Shown: positions 42,683 through 51,543 of the stretch, one piece after another
How the letters are laid out: every line of letters starts with the position of its first letter
Numbering within the stretch: position 1 is the first letter of the stretch
Assembly: GCF_014656475.1 (NCBI RefSeq)
Contig: NZ_BNCM01000005.1
Span: forward strand, 62,001 to 126,000
Source: Sinomonas cellulolyticus
Lineage (GTDB): Bacteria > Actinomycetota > Actinomycetes > Actinomycetales > Micrococcaceae
DNA: 64,000 nt
Direction: 5' to 3'
Made by a program: the position numbers and the translations under genes
Notes under the pieces: generated by a model
Database searches by the model: none
What the model was told of the DNA's origin: nothing
The model's input: only the letters and a program-made list of their open reading frames with translations

Positions 42683-44025
42683 CGTGCCGCTCCGAAGTAG
42701 CCGCGGACCTCGCCGAGCGCCTCGAGGAAGGCGTCGACCTCATCGGTGGTCGTGTACAGGTAGGCGCTCGCGCGGGTGGAGGCAGTGAGCCCGAGCCGCC
42801 GGTGGAGCGGCTGGGCGCAGTGGTGCCCCACGCGGACGGCGATGCCGGCGCTGTCGAGGTACTGCCCGACGTCGTGCGCGTGCACCCCCTCGACGTCGAA
42901 GGCGGCCAGGCCGATGCGGGGCGAGCCGTGCCATTCGGTGCCGGGTGCGGGTCCGAGGAGGCGGACGCCCGGGATCGCGTCGATCCCTTCCGCGAGGCGT
43001 TCCCCGAGCGCGCTCTCCCACACGTGGATCCGGTCTGGGCCCACCTGCGCCAGGTAGTCGACAGCGGCCGCGAAGGCCACCGCCTGCGAGATGCGCTGGG
43101 TGCCGGCCTCGAAGCGCTGCGGGGCGGGAAGGTACTCCGCGCGCTCCATCGTCACGGTCGTGATCATGGAGCCGCCCACGAGGAACGGCGGCAGCGCGTC
43201 GAGCAGCTCGCGCCGCCCGTACAGGGCGCCGATCCCGGTGGGGGCGAGCATCTTGTGGCCGGAGAAGGCGGCGAAGTCGACGCCGAGTGCGGCGAGGTCC
43301 AGCGGCATGTGCGGAGCGGACTGGCACGCATCGAGGACGGTCAGGGCCCCGGCGCGATGCGCGAGATCGACGAGCTCGGTGACCGGTGCGACTGAGCCGA
43401 GCACGTTGGAGGCGTGGGCAAACGCCACGACCCGCGTCTTCGGGCCGATGATCCTCTCGGCCTCGTCCATCCGGAGGCGACCCGCGTCGTCAACCGGAAT
43501 CCACCGCAGCGACGCACCGGTGCGGAAGGCGAGCTCCTGCCAGGGAATGAGGTTGGCATGGTGCTCGAGCTCGGTCACGACGATCTCGTCCCCCGGGCGG
43601 AGGGCGAGGTCCTTGACCGCCTCCCCGCCGCGGCCCCGCTCGGCCCAGATGGCGGCGGTGCCGAGGGCGTAGGCGACCAGATTGATCGCCTCGGTGGCGT
43701 TGGAGGTCCACACGATCTCCTCGGGCGACGCGCCGACGAATCCCGCGACAGCGGCCCGGGCGTCCTCGTACGCGTCGGTGGCGCGCACGGCGAGCTCGTG
43801 GGCCCCACGGTGGACTGCGGCGTTGCGCTGCTCGTAGAAGTCCTGCTCGGCCTCGAGGACGGTGCGCGGCTTCTGGCTGGTTGCCCCCGAGTCGAGGTAG
43901 ACGAGCGGGTGCCCGTGGATCTGCTGGTCAAGCACCGGGAAGTCGTTGCGGATACGGGTGACTTCGGCGTCATCCAGCGCAGGCTGGGAGCGGACGAGTG
44001 TTGGCGGCGTCTTGACCAGGGCCAC
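42679..44025 (-). CDS. sufS: Cysteine desulfurase SufS
   Basis: A 448-residue PLP enzyme (class V aminotransferase fold) releasing sulfur from cysteine as a persulfide. VYLDSGATSQKPRTVL starts the fold, ELEHHANLIPWQEL and DACQSAPHM hold PLP contacts, the Schiff-base lysine is in AFSGHKMLAPTGIG, and the persulfide cysteine in VGHHCAQPLHRRLG. I start at GTG 44025 because AAGGAG lies nine bases upstream; a longer frame to 44283 has no support. An 18-bp inverted repeat (44079-44096) sits in the upstream region. The 315 bases between this start and the LuxR stop hold that repeat, a large hairpin and no gene. Confidence 0.92.
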   Translation of the reverse strand: MALVKTPPTLVRSQPALDDAEVTRIRNDFPVLDQQIHGHPLVYLDSGATSQKPRTVLEAEQDFYEQRNAAVHRGAHELAVRATDAYEDARAAVAGFVGASPEEIVWTSNATEAINLVAYALGTAAIWAERGRGGEAVKDLALRPGDEIVVTELEHHANLIPWQELAFRTGASLRWIPVDDAGRLRMDEAERIIGPKTRVVAFAHASNVLGSVAPVTELVDLAHRAGALTVLDACQSAPHMPLDLAALGVDFAAFSGHKMLAPTGIGALYGRRELLDALPPFLVGGSMITTVTMERAEYLPAPQRFEAGTQRISQAVAFAAAVDYLAQVGPDRIHVWESALGERLAEGIDAIPGVRLLGPAPGTEWHGSPRIGLAAFDVEGVHAHDVGQYLDSAGIAVRVGHHCAQPLHRRLGLTASTRASAYLYTTTDEVDAFLEALGEVRGYFGAAR

Positions 44026-44078
44026 GGGCGCGGGCTCCTTCGGTGGAACGAGGCTGCGGTCGCAGCCAGACTGAATTA

Positions 44079-44096
44079 CGGCACACAGACGTGCCG
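44079..44096. promoter_or_regulatory. 18-bp inverted repeat upstream of sufS (candidate operator)
   Basis: CGGCAC and GTGCCG (44079-44084, 44091-44096) flank six bases, 54 bases before the sufS start. TAATTC follows closely on the minus strand. Could bind an iron or Fe-S regulator; no regulator gene is nearby. Confidence 0.4.
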
Positions 44097-44137
44097 GAAT
44101 CATTGTCCCACGGGAAATCAAGTCGGAATCCAAGATC

Positions 44138-44198
44138 GGGCCGGCGGCGGCTGGGGGGAGGAACCTTGGTCTCGGGGAGGTTCCGACGCCGCCGGCCC
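44138..44198 (-). terminator. Large two-step hairpin between the LuxR pair and sufS
   Basis: GGGCCGGCGGCG (44138-44149) is perfectly complementary to 44187-44198, and GGAACC (44160-44165) pairs with GGTTCC (44179-44184) inside. It lies about 140 bases after the LuxR stop and 113 bases before sufS, both on the minus strand, so it likely ends the LuxR transcript and insulates sufS. Confidence 0.55.
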
Positions 44199-44340
44199 AG
44201 TCCTTGGGAGGGTGGTCGGGCCGCCTTGGCCCCGCCACCCCTCTACAGTCCCACCCTGTGATCTTGGGCACATGCGTAGCCACTACTCGTCTTTGGGGCC
44301 GCAGAGGCGCACGGACTACTTGGGTGCCCTTGGCGTGTAC

Positions 44341-47082
44341 TCAGTTTTCGGGCCGCGAGATTTCTGGCCGCGGCGCTGCCGCTCCTGGTGCCCCGGGGCC
44401 TGGCGCTGCCGCTCCTGGTGCCGCCGGACCCGACCCGGGGCCCACCGCCATGGTGAGCTGCTCGCGGCTTGTCACATCCAGCTTGGCGTAGGCCCTGTAG
44501 AGGTGCCCCTCCACCGTCCGGACGGACACCGTGAGCCTGGCAGCGATATCCCTGTCGCTCAGCCCGGCCACGGCCAGCGCCACGACCTCCCGCTCCCGGC
44601 GCGTGAGCCGCTGCGCGTGGGGCGGCCTCCGCGGCTCCTCGTCGCCAAGTGCCGCACCGCACTCCAACGCCCTGGACCACGCCGCACGCGCAGCGGCGCG
44701 GCGCTGAGCCCTGTCCAGGGCGCGAGAGGCCTCCGCGAAGCACTCGCGCGCATAGCGGATGGCACCGGCGCGCATGAGCGCCTCTCCCGCCTCGAGCAGC
44801 ACATCGGGGTCGCCGCTCGCGAGGGCCGACGCGGTGCGCCCGGCCGACGCCGCCCACCGGCCTTCCGAACGCCGCGCCACCGCTGCGAGGCGTTCGAGCC
44901 GGTCGCGGTGGCCGGCCTCGAACCAGAGGATCTCGGCCTGGAGTTCGAGGTCGAGCCGCCCCCGGTCCGAGACATCGGCCAGGACCTGCTCGAGACCGGC
45001 TCCGTCCGTCCCCTCACCGAGCACCTCGCGTGCGGCCGCGGCGAACAGGCCTGCGAAGGGCGCCGCGACGACGGCGCTGTCCTCTGAGTCCCGGGAGCGG
45101 GAGCCTGCCTCGCCCAAGAGGTCTCTCGCGCCGTCGTGCTCCCCGAGGTGCGCGCTCGCGTAGGCTGCCGCGGCGGCGGCGAGGGGAAGGATGTGCTGCG
45201 GATCCCGTTCGCGCAGAGCGTCCACCGCGTGGAGGAGCGTGGACTGCGCCTTCCGGAACCGTCCACGCCGCAGGTGGGCCAGGCCGCGTGCCGTCTCTGC
45301 GGCGGCACCGTCCGAGACGAGTCCGAGGGTCGTGGCGGCCAGGAACCTCCTGATGTCGGCTTCGGCGGTGTCCCACTCGCCCGCGCTGAGGTCCGCGATG
45401 ACAAGCCGGACCCCGGCGAAGGCCTGCACGTACGGTTCGAGGGCTCCTTCCGCGACTGCACTCTCGAGGACTCCGCGCAGCACGGCCATGGCCTGCACGG
45501 GCTGGCCAGCGCCGAGGAGCTGTTCCGCCTCGACCGTGCGGACCACGGCCTCCGCGGCGCGTTCGCCGGCCGACTCGGCGGCCGCCCCGTCAGCCGGCGA
45601 GCCTCCGGCGCCGGGCGGGTTCCTCCGGCGCCAGCTCGCGATGCCCGCCGCGACCCGCTCGGAGTCATTGGCGAGGAAGTCGGTGACGAGCGTGAGGACA
45701 ATGCGGCACTCCCCCTCGGGAAGCTGGTCCAGATCGGCCCGGATGTCCTGCGGCGCATGGCCGAGGGCCATCCTGGCGGCGATCCACACGAGCGCCCCCG
45801 AGATGCCAGGGCGAACGGCTCCGTCGGGGAGGGCAAAGGGCCTGAGCAGCTCCACCGCCTCCGCATACTGGCCGCGGCCGTAGGCGACCTGCCCCAGGAC
45901 CTCGCGGGCGCCAGCCTGGAGGTCTGGATCCTGCACGGCCTGCGCCGCGCGCACCGCCAGTCCGTTCTCGAACAGCCGGTGGGCGAGCCTCGCCGCGTCC
46001 AGCAGCGTCGAGTCCTCGATGGGGAAGCCGCACTCGAGGGCCCACGTGGTGGCCCGGAGCAGCCCCTGGGCACTGGCTGCCTGACGGGCCGTATAGGCGG
46101 TGGCATGCCGGCGCAGCTTGAGCGAGGTGGTGTACGGGATGAGGTTCAGGAGCGCGTCCCCGTAGACGGGGTGGCGCAGCCGGAGAACCCCTTCCGGCCC
46201 CTCGGGGGGCCGGACGAGCCGGGTGGAGACGAGGCGGCTGATGGCCTCCGCGCCGCATTCCCGCTCGATGAGCTCGAACGGCGCCGGCTCGGCAACCACA
46301 ATCAGGCTCAGCGCCTCCCGCTCGTTGTCCGTGAGCCGGGCGAGCTGTGCCCGGGCGAGCCCGAGAAGTCCCTCACCTCGGCCCGGGAGGTCTGCCGTAA
46401 TGAGCCAGGTCTTTCCACGCAGGGCAAGGGCACCGGCCCGGCGCGCCTCGTCGACGATGCGGCCGAGGACAAGCGGGTTCCCCTCGGACTCCTGCCACAG
46501 GTACTGGGCGACCGAGGGCAGCACCGCGCCCCCCACAGCCGCTTCGATGAACTCCCGCACCTCGGCGACCGTCAGGGGTCCGAGGTCCACCCGCTCAACT
46601 CCCCCGTCGAGCCACAGCTCCATGAGCGGCCGCGGAAGTGCCGCGCCGCTGGGAGCCGCCACGAGGGCCTTCATCCAGCGGGCGGAGACGAGCTCGGCGA
46701 CCACGGCACTCGAGGCCGCATCCAGCTCCTGCGCGTCGTCGATCACGAGGAGCAGGTCGCGCTTCCGGTCCCGCCGAAGGGCCTCGACAGCCCTCCAGAA
46801 CGCCCGCAGCACCTGGACACGCGACCCGGCCTCGTCCGCGGGCAGCGCGCCGAGGAACGGCGCGAGGACACCATAGGGCACCTTGGATAGCGCGGGGCTG
46901 CCGTGCAGGCGGAACGGCTCCATCGTGTCCTCGAGCCGGCGGCAGGCTCCGTCGAGCAGTGCCGACTTGCCGACGCCCATCTCGCCGAGCACGAGGACGG
47001 CGGCGGTGGCAGCACGGCGGATGAGGTCCACCACGCGCGCCGTGTCCCTCGGCTCGAACGGGCTCCGGGCTTCACCGCTCAT
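44341..47082 (-). CDS. Large LuxR-family regulator with intact ATPase domain (pair member B)
   Basis: A 913-residue LAL-type regulator. N-terminal NTPase: Walker A LGEMGVGKSALL (near residue 37), Walker B LLLVIDDAQELD. A long alpha-helical, TPR-like middle follows. The C-terminal LuxR HTH is LTRREREVVALAVAGLSDRD, then IAARLTVSVRTVEGHLYRAY. After the HTH comes a Gly/Pro/Ala tail of about 35 residues encoded by a 30-bp tandem repeat (44372-44422). The ATG overlaps the stop of the upstream LuxR gene by four bases, so the two are made together. Such proteins usually bind ATP and an effector to activate transcription; target genes are unknown. Confidence 0.87.
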   Translation of the reverse strand: MSGEARSPFEPRDTARVVDLIRRAATAAVLVLGEMGVGKSALLDGACRRLEDTMEPFRLHGSPALSKVPYGVLAPFLGALPADEAGSRVQVLRAFWRAVEALRRDRKRDLLLVIDDAQELDAASSAVVAELVSARWMKALVAAPSGAALPRPLMELWLDGGVERVDLGPLTVAEVREFIEAAVGGAVLPSVAQYLWQESEGNPLVLGRIVDEARRAGALALRGKTWLITADLPGRGEGLLGLARAQLARLTDNEREALSLIVVAEPAPFELIERECGAEAISRLVSTRLVRPPEGPEGVLRLRHPVYGDALLNLIPYTTSLKLRRHATAYTARQAASAQGLLRATTWALECGFPIEDSTLLDAARLAHRLFENGLAVRAAQAVQDPDLQAGAREVLGQVAYGRGQYAEAVELLRPFALPDGAVRPGISGALVWIAARMALGHAPQDIRADLDQLPEGECRIVLTLVTDFLANDSERVAAGIASWRRRNPPGAGGSPADGAAAESAGERAAEAVVRTVEAEQLLGAGQPVQAMAVLRGVLESAVAEGALEPYVQAFAGVRLVIADLSAGEWDTAEADIRRFLAATTLGLVSDGAAAETARGLAHLRRGRFRKAQSTLLHAVDALRERDPQHILPLAAAAAAYASAHLGEHDGARDLLGEAGSRSRDSEDSAVVAAPFAGLFAAAAREVLGEGTDGAGLEQVLADVSDRGRLDLELQAEILWFEAGHRDRLERLAAVARRSEGRWAASAGRTASALASGDPDVLLEAGEALMRAGAIRYARECFAEASRALDRAQRRAAARAAWSRALECGAALGDEEPRRPPHAQRLTRREREVVALAVAGLSDRDIAARLTVSVRTVEGHLYRAYAKLDVTSREQLTMAVGPGSGPAAPGAAAPGPGAPGAAAPRPEISRPEN
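44372..44422. repeat. 30-bp-period repeat in the LuxR C-terminal tail
   Basis: A 21-bp block (starting GGCGCTGCCGCTCCTGGTG) is at 44372-44392 and identical at 44402-44422. It encodes repeated GAPGAAAPG-like text after the HTH domain, 30-80 bases before the stop. Confidence 0.85.
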
Positions 47083-49883
47083 GGGCGCCCGCCGCGGCCA
47101 CCGCCCACCACGAGGCCGGCGAGCTCGCCCCGGTTCGACACGGACAGTTTGGCGAAGACCTGGTAGAGGTGGCCCTCGACAGTGCGGACCGAGAGCCCGA
47201 GGTCCTCGGCGATGCGCCGATTCGAGGTGCCGGCGGCCGCGAGGACCGCGACTTCCTGCTCACGCTGGGTCAGCGTCGGAGTGGCCTGGCTCGGGGTGAC
47301 AGGCAGGACGGCGACGCGTCCCTCGAGCGCGTCGAGGCGCGCCTGCATGAGATTGGCCATGACCGTGTTCCCGCGGGAACGCGCCTTGTCCAGGGCGACG
47401 GCGGCGCAGCGCGACTCCACAGCGTCGAGCTCGAGGCCGGCCGCGAGGTCCGCAGCCGCAGCCAGATCGGTCAGGCTGCCCGTGCGCGTGCCCCGCGCCA
47501 GGAGGCCCCCGATCTCGGCGAGCTGCCCCTGCCGGTGCCGGCAGACCTCTTCGAGGAGCCGCAGCTCGTCCGGCCGGGCGTCCACGGTAGCTCCCACGAG
47601 CTTGATGCCCGCGGGATTCCACCGTCCGTGCGCGATGTCCTCACGGGCAGAGGCCACGAGCCGGGCGGCCGCGTGGGCGTCCCCGATCCAGCGCCGTGCC
47701 ATGTCCGAGCAGAACTGCGTGTAGAAGCGGGTGCGGTAGGCCTCTGCGGGCTCGGACGAGTCCAGCTTCGCGAGCCAGGACCGGGTCGCCGCCGCATCGC
47801 CCCGCTGGGCGCAGGCGAAGGCGGCAGCCGCGTAGGCAAGGCCGAGCCACCTGGCCGCCGGACTCCGCTCGAGCAGCGCGATGGCCGCCTGAAGCGAGCC
47901 CATCGCCTCCTGTCCCCTTCCCGCCATGACGAGCGCGAGCCCCGTCGCGAGTTCCACCGATGCTCCGGAACTGCGCAGGTAGTGGGATGAGGTGTCAGGA
48001 GTGGCCCGGAGGACGGCGAGCGCCTGGCGCCAGTGCCCGTTGTACAGGAGTACGTCGAAGGCGCGGGTGGCGAAGGCCTGCCGCACCCTGATCGATGCGC
48101 TCGTGAGGCTGATCTCGGAGGTGAGCTCGTGCAGCAGCGCGAGCCCGTCGCGCTCCCGTCCCAGGACGGTGCGGGCCTCCATGAGGATGCTCGCCATCAC
48201 AAGACGGGCCTCCTCCTCGGCGGGCTGGCTCTCCGCGACCGCGGCCTCAAGGCGGTCCACGATGCGCGCGAAGTCGCCGCAGAAGGCCCAGTACTCGAAC
48301 TCGGCAAGGTCCAGGCGCGCCGCCACGATGCGGTCCGTGCCGTCGGCATCTCGGCCCGCGCCGCCCTCTCGGCCGGCGCCGGGATCTCGGCCGGCCCCGG
48401 CTGCGTCGGGTCCTCCTGCCTTCGCCAGGAGACGGGCACGGACGGTGTCGAGGTAGGCAGGGACGTCGTCGGCCCGGCCGGGCACGCTCCGCATCGCGGT
48501 GGCCTTGACGGAGGCGAACGCCGCCACGTCGAGCCGCGACTGCGCTTCGAGCTCGGCGTCGCTCACCTGGTCCATGCATGCGAGGGCCTGATGGGGCAGC
48601 TGGAGCATGAGGAGGGCGCCCGCTCGCAGGCGCTGGACCTCGGGCCACAAGGCTTCGTCGCGCTCGACCCAGTCCAGGCACTCGAGCGCGAACTTGGCGT
48701 CCCAGAGGCGCAGCGACTCCTTGGCGGCCGCGATCGCGTGCCCGGTGGGCAGCTGCGCGTGGCACTCGTGCGTCCATGCTGCCAGTCCGAGGAGCTCGAA
48801 GTGCGTGAGCACCTCGAGCGGCGGAAGTCCGTCAGCCAGAAGAAGTGCACGGAGCTCGCGGCGCCGGGGCACCGAGAGCCATCCGCGCACCACCTCTCCC
48901 ATGAGCGGGTCCGTGAGTGTCACCGAATGCCGGCCCGTCTCCTCGACCGCGATGAGGCCTTCCCGCTCCATGCGGGCGATGTCCTCATGGCCGAACGCGG
49001 TGGTGAGCCGCGCGAGCGGGATGCGGCGGGCGCAGGCGATCGCCTCGATCGCGCTCTTGATGCCGGCGGGGAGCCGCTCAATCCGAGCCCGCACGAGGTC
49101 GTCCAGCTGCCTCATCCCGGTCGTGTCGGCATCCGGCGCGAGCACCCACACGCCGTCGACCGCTTCCAGGTCCCCGCGCGCGAGCAGCTCGGCGACGGTC
49201 AGGAAGGCCACTTGCGGGTTGCCCCGCGAGAGCGCCTCGAGCTGGAGGCTCACGGTCTGCGGGACGATGCCCCCGAGCAGTTCCCGGAGCCCGGCGTGCA
49301 TCGCATCGGCGGAGAGGGTCGAGAGGGGCACCTCCCGGAGGCGCTCCTCGGCGAGCATCCAGTGGAAGTCGGCAGGGAGGTCGCTGGCCCTGTCCGCCAC
49401 CACCACGAGCTTGGCCGTGCCGGTCACCATGATGTTCACGAGCGTGGCCGTGCTCAGCTCGTCCAGATTGTTGGAGGTCTCGAGCAGCAGCACGGTCGGC
49501 CTGCCCCCGGCGGCCGCCGTGAGCAGCGCGATGATGCCGCGCATGATGCTGACGGGGTCGTCCTGCGCGTCCTCCGGCAGCCTTGCCAGGAGGACGGCGA
49601 GTGCGCCGTAGGGGGTCTCGGTTCCCACGATCGTGCTGCGCAGCCGGACTGTGTGGTGGGTGGCCTCGAGGTCGTTCAGCACGACCGAGCCCACTGCCGA
49701 CTTCGCAAGGCTCGGATCCCCGGTGATGACGACGCCGAACGTGGCCGGATCCGCGAGCGCCTCGAGGGCGTTCCCGACGTCGCGCGCGCGCACGACCCGC
49801 GCCCACGCCAAGCGGTCGCCGACCCGCGCACGCGCCTCACGGGCCAAGTGCCCGTCGCCGGACAACCCCAGCCTCATCCCCAT
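47079..49883 (-). CDS. Large LuxR-family regulator with degenerate ATPase site (pair member A)
   Basis: A 934-residue relative of the downstream LuxR protein. The position of Walker A reads VVITGDPSLAKSAV: the last glycine of GxxxxGKS is alanine. Walker B reads VLLLETSNNLD, where partner B has VIDDAQELD. ATP hydrolysis is therefore doubtful. The long helical middle has a Gly/Arg/Asp-rich insert (GAGRDPGAGREGGAGRDADG) from a short repeat. The C-terminal HTH is intact: LTQREQEVAVLAAAGTSNRR, IAEDLGLSVRTVEGHLYQVF. GGAGG lies four bases before ATG 49883. TAGGGT (49897-49902, minus strand) and a perfect 16-bp palindrome precede it. First gene of the pair. Confidence 0.85.
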   Translation of the reverse strand: MGMRLGLSGDGHLAREARARVGDRLAWARVVRARDVGNALEALADPATFGVVITGDPSLAKSAVGSVVLNDLEATHHTVRLRSTIVGTETPYGALAVLLARLPEDAQDDPVSIMRGIIALLTAAAGGRPTVLLLETSNNLDELSTATLVNIMVTGTAKLVVVADRASDLPADFHWMLAEERLREVPLSTLSADAMHAGLRELLGGIVPQTVSLQLEALSRGNPQVAFLTVAELLARGDLEAVDGVWVLAPDADTTGMRQLDDLVRARIERLPAGIKSAIEAIACARRIPLARLTTAFGHEDIARMEREGLIAVEETGRHSVTLTDPLMGEVVRGWLSVPRRRELRALLLADGLPPLEVLTHFELLGLAAWTHECHAQLPTGHAIAAAKESLRLWDAKFALECLDWVERDEALWPEVQRLRAGALLMLQLPHQALACMDQVSDAELEAQSRLDVAAFASVKATAMRSVPGRADDVPAYLDTVRARLLAKAGGPDAAGAGRDPGAGREGGAGRDADGTDRIVAARLDLAEFEYWAFCGDFARIVDRLEAAVAESQPAEEEARLVMASILMEARTVLGRERDGLALLHELTSEISLTSASIRVRQAFATRAFDVLLYNGHWRQALAVLRATPDTSSHYLRSSGASVELATGLALVMAGRGQEAMGSLQAAIALLERSPAARWLGLAYAAAAFACAQRGDAAATRSWLAKLDSSEPAEAYRTRFYTQFCSDMARRWIGDAHAAARLVASAREDIAHGRWNPAGIKLVGATVDARPDELRLLEEVCRHRQGQLAEIGGLLARGTRTGSLTDLAAAADLAAGLELDAVESRCAAVALDKARSRGNTVMANLMQARLDALEGRVAVLPVTPSQATPTLTQREQEVAVLAAAGTSNRRIAEDLGLSVRTVEGHLYQVFAKLSVSNRGELAGLVVGGGRGGRP

Positions 49884-49907
49884 GGAACCTCCGCAGACCC
49901 TACAACA

Positions 49908-49923
49908 GTCCGCCCCGGCGGAC
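49908..49923. promoter_or_regulatory. Perfect 16-bp palindrome in the LuxR-pair promoter
   Basis: GTCCGCCCCGGCGGAC is self-complementary and lies five bases upstream of the likely -10 box TAGGGT, where the -35 region should be. A binding site for one of the LuxR proteins (autoregulation) is the simplest reading. Confidence 0.5.
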
Positions 49924-50007
49924 CGTTGCCCGCGCCCACGATACCGCGCTTGGGCACCGGGGGTCAGGAGCCCGCGTCATATTCGGCAGGTGCACGCCAC
50001 GGGCGGG

Positions 50008-50595
50008 CTACGCCTTGGCGGGATGGAACTTCTGCTGGGAGGCGGTGAGGCCCTCGCGCACGAGCATCTCGACGGCGTCGGCGGCTTCGTCGATGAGGAA
50101 CGGCAGCTCCTTGCGCTCCGACGCCGCGAAGTCGCGCAGGACGAAGTCCGCGGCGTCCATGCGGCCCGGCGGCCGGCCCACGCCCACACGGATGCGGAGG
50201 TAGTCTTTGGTGCCCAGCGCCTTCGAGATGTCCCGCAGGCCATTGTGGCCGCCTTCTCCTCCACCGAGCTTGAGCCGGACGGTGTTGAACGGGATGTCGA
50301 GCTCGTCGTGTACGGCCACTACGTGCGAGGGCTCGATGCCGTAGTACTTGGCCAGGGCGGAGGCCGGGCCTCCGGAGACGTTCATGTAGGTCAAGGGCTT
50401 GGCGAGCACAGCCCGGGGTCCGCCGACCCAGAGGCGTCCTTCGAGCACGACGGCGCGTGCCCCCTTGTGCGCGGTGAACTTCCCGCCCATGCGCGAGGCG
50501 AGCTCGTCGAGGACCATCTGGCCCACGTTGTGGCGGTTCCCGCTGTACTCGGGCCCGGGGTTGCCGAGGCCCACGATGAGCCAGGTGTCGTTCAT
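50008..50595 (-). CDS. pth: Peptidyl-tRNA hydrolase
   Basis: A 195-residue Pth that recycles peptidyl-tRNA dropped by ribosomes. WLIVGLGNPGPEYSGNRHNVGQMV contains the catalytic histidine and the N-x-G-x-x-Y pattern; KPLTYMNVSGG, VVAVHDELDIPFNTVRLK and LGGGEGGHNGLRDI complete the active site. ATG follows AAGGAG by eight bases (MNDTW start); longer frames are not supported. It follows rplY on the same strand, the common actinobacterial order glmU-prs-rplY-pth. Confidence 0.94.
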   Translation of the reverse strand: MNDTWLIVGLGNPGPEYSGNRHNVGQMVLDELASRMGGKFTAHKGARAVVLEGRLWVGGPRAVLAKPLTYMNVSGGPASALAKYYGIEPSHVVAVHDELDIPFNTVRLKLGGGEGGHNGLRDISKALGTKDYLRIRVGVGRPPGRMDAADFVLRDFAASERKELPFLIDEAADAVEMLVREGLTASQQKFHPAKA

Positions 50596-50656
50596 GGATG
50601 CGCTCCTTGGTCTGGCAGGCGACGGCGGGGTCGGCGGCCGGGGCCGCCACGTCGAA

Positions 50657-50684
50657 GCGGCCCGCCCCGGGTGGGACGGGCCGC
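50657..50684 (-). terminator. Stem-loop between rplY and pth
   Basis: GCGGCCCG pairs with CGGGCCGC, with CCC/GGG continuing around a short GGGT loop (50657-50684). It starts 24 bases after the rplY stop on the minus strand; pth begins 62 bases further on, so it may end part of the rplY transcript. Confidence 0.6.
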
Positions 50685-50707
50685 CTGACGGGTGAGGAGT
50701 CGGAAGA

Positions 50708-51319
50708 CTACTCGGCGGAGGCCTCCTCGGCCTCGGGCGCCTCGGCGGGAGCCTCGGCCTCGCCGGCCTCCTCCTCGGGGGCGACCTCGACGGCCTCGGC
50801 AACGTTCACCACGAGGGTCTCGGGGTCGGTCAGGAGGGCCACACCCTGCGGGAGGGCGATGTCGGAGGCGTGGACGTGCTGGCCGGCCTCGTGGCCCTCG
50901 ACGCTGACCTCAAGGGCGGTCGGCAGGTGCGTGGCCTCTGCCTCGACGGAGACGGTGACGGCCTCCTGGTTGGCGACGGCACCGGCAGCGACCTCGCCCG
51001 TGACATGCACGGGGACGTCCACGGTGACCTTCTCGCCACGGCGCACCGTGAGGAGGTCGATGTGCTCGATGGTCTGGCGCACGGCGTTGCGCTGGATGTC
51101 CTTGACGATGGCGAGGTGCTCCTCGCCGGCGATGTCGAGCGTGAGGAGGGCGTTGGGCACGCGGACGGCGATCATGGTCTCGTGGCCCGGGAGGGCGACG
51201 TGGATCGGCTCGGCGCCGTGGCCGTAGATGACGGCAGGGATCTTGTGGGCGGCGCGGGTGCGGCGGGCGTAGCCCTTGCCGAACTCGGTGCGCTTCTCGG
51301 CTGCGAGCTTCTCGCTCAT
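50708..51319 (-). CDS. rplY: 50S ribosomal protein L25/general stress protein Ctc
   Basis: A 203-residue long-form L25 (TL5/CTC type) that binds 5S rRNA. The N-terminal L25 domain is clear (EKRTEFGKGYARRTRAAHKI, then PAVIYGHG and LTVRRGEKVTVDVPVH), followed by the beta-barrel CTC domain (VNQEAVTVSVEAEATHLPT-like) and an acidic Glu/Ala tail. ATG is preceded by AAGGAGA at good spacing. Lies between prs and pth. Confidence 0.94.
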   Translation of the reverse strand: MSEKLAAEKRTEFGKGYARRTRAAHKIPAVIYGHGAEPIHVALPGHETMIAVRVPNALLTLDIAGEEHLAIVKDIQRNAVRQTIEHIDLLTVRRGEKVTVDVPVHVTGEVAAGAVANQEAVTVSVEAEATHLPTALEVSVEGHEAGQHVHASDIALPQGVALLTDPETLVVNVAEAVEVAPEEEAGEAEAPAEAPEAEEASAE

Positions 51320-51483
51320 GGTGTCTCCTTCAGGTTCGTTGGCGCGAGGTCTGCCGACCTCCGCCTTCACCCCGGAGGGCGTCGCGAAGGAGTGCCAGAC
51401 CCAGTCGATCACGGAGCGGGCGCTCCCTCGCCAAGGTTCGGCGTCCATCCTACCGGGGTCGGGGGCAGCTCTCCAAAACGACG

Positions 51484-51528
51484 CACGACGGCGCCGTGCC
51501 CGCCATAGCCGGGGACGGCGCCGTCATG
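51484..51528 (-). terminator. Stem-loop after prs
   Basis: GACGGCGCCGT (51487-51497) pairs with ACGGCGCCGTC (51515-51525), extended by GCA/TGC outside and CCCG/CGGG inside. It lies 18 bases past the prs stop on the minus strand. Confidence 0.7.
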
Positions 51529-51543
51529 CGCGGCTTCTGCCTG

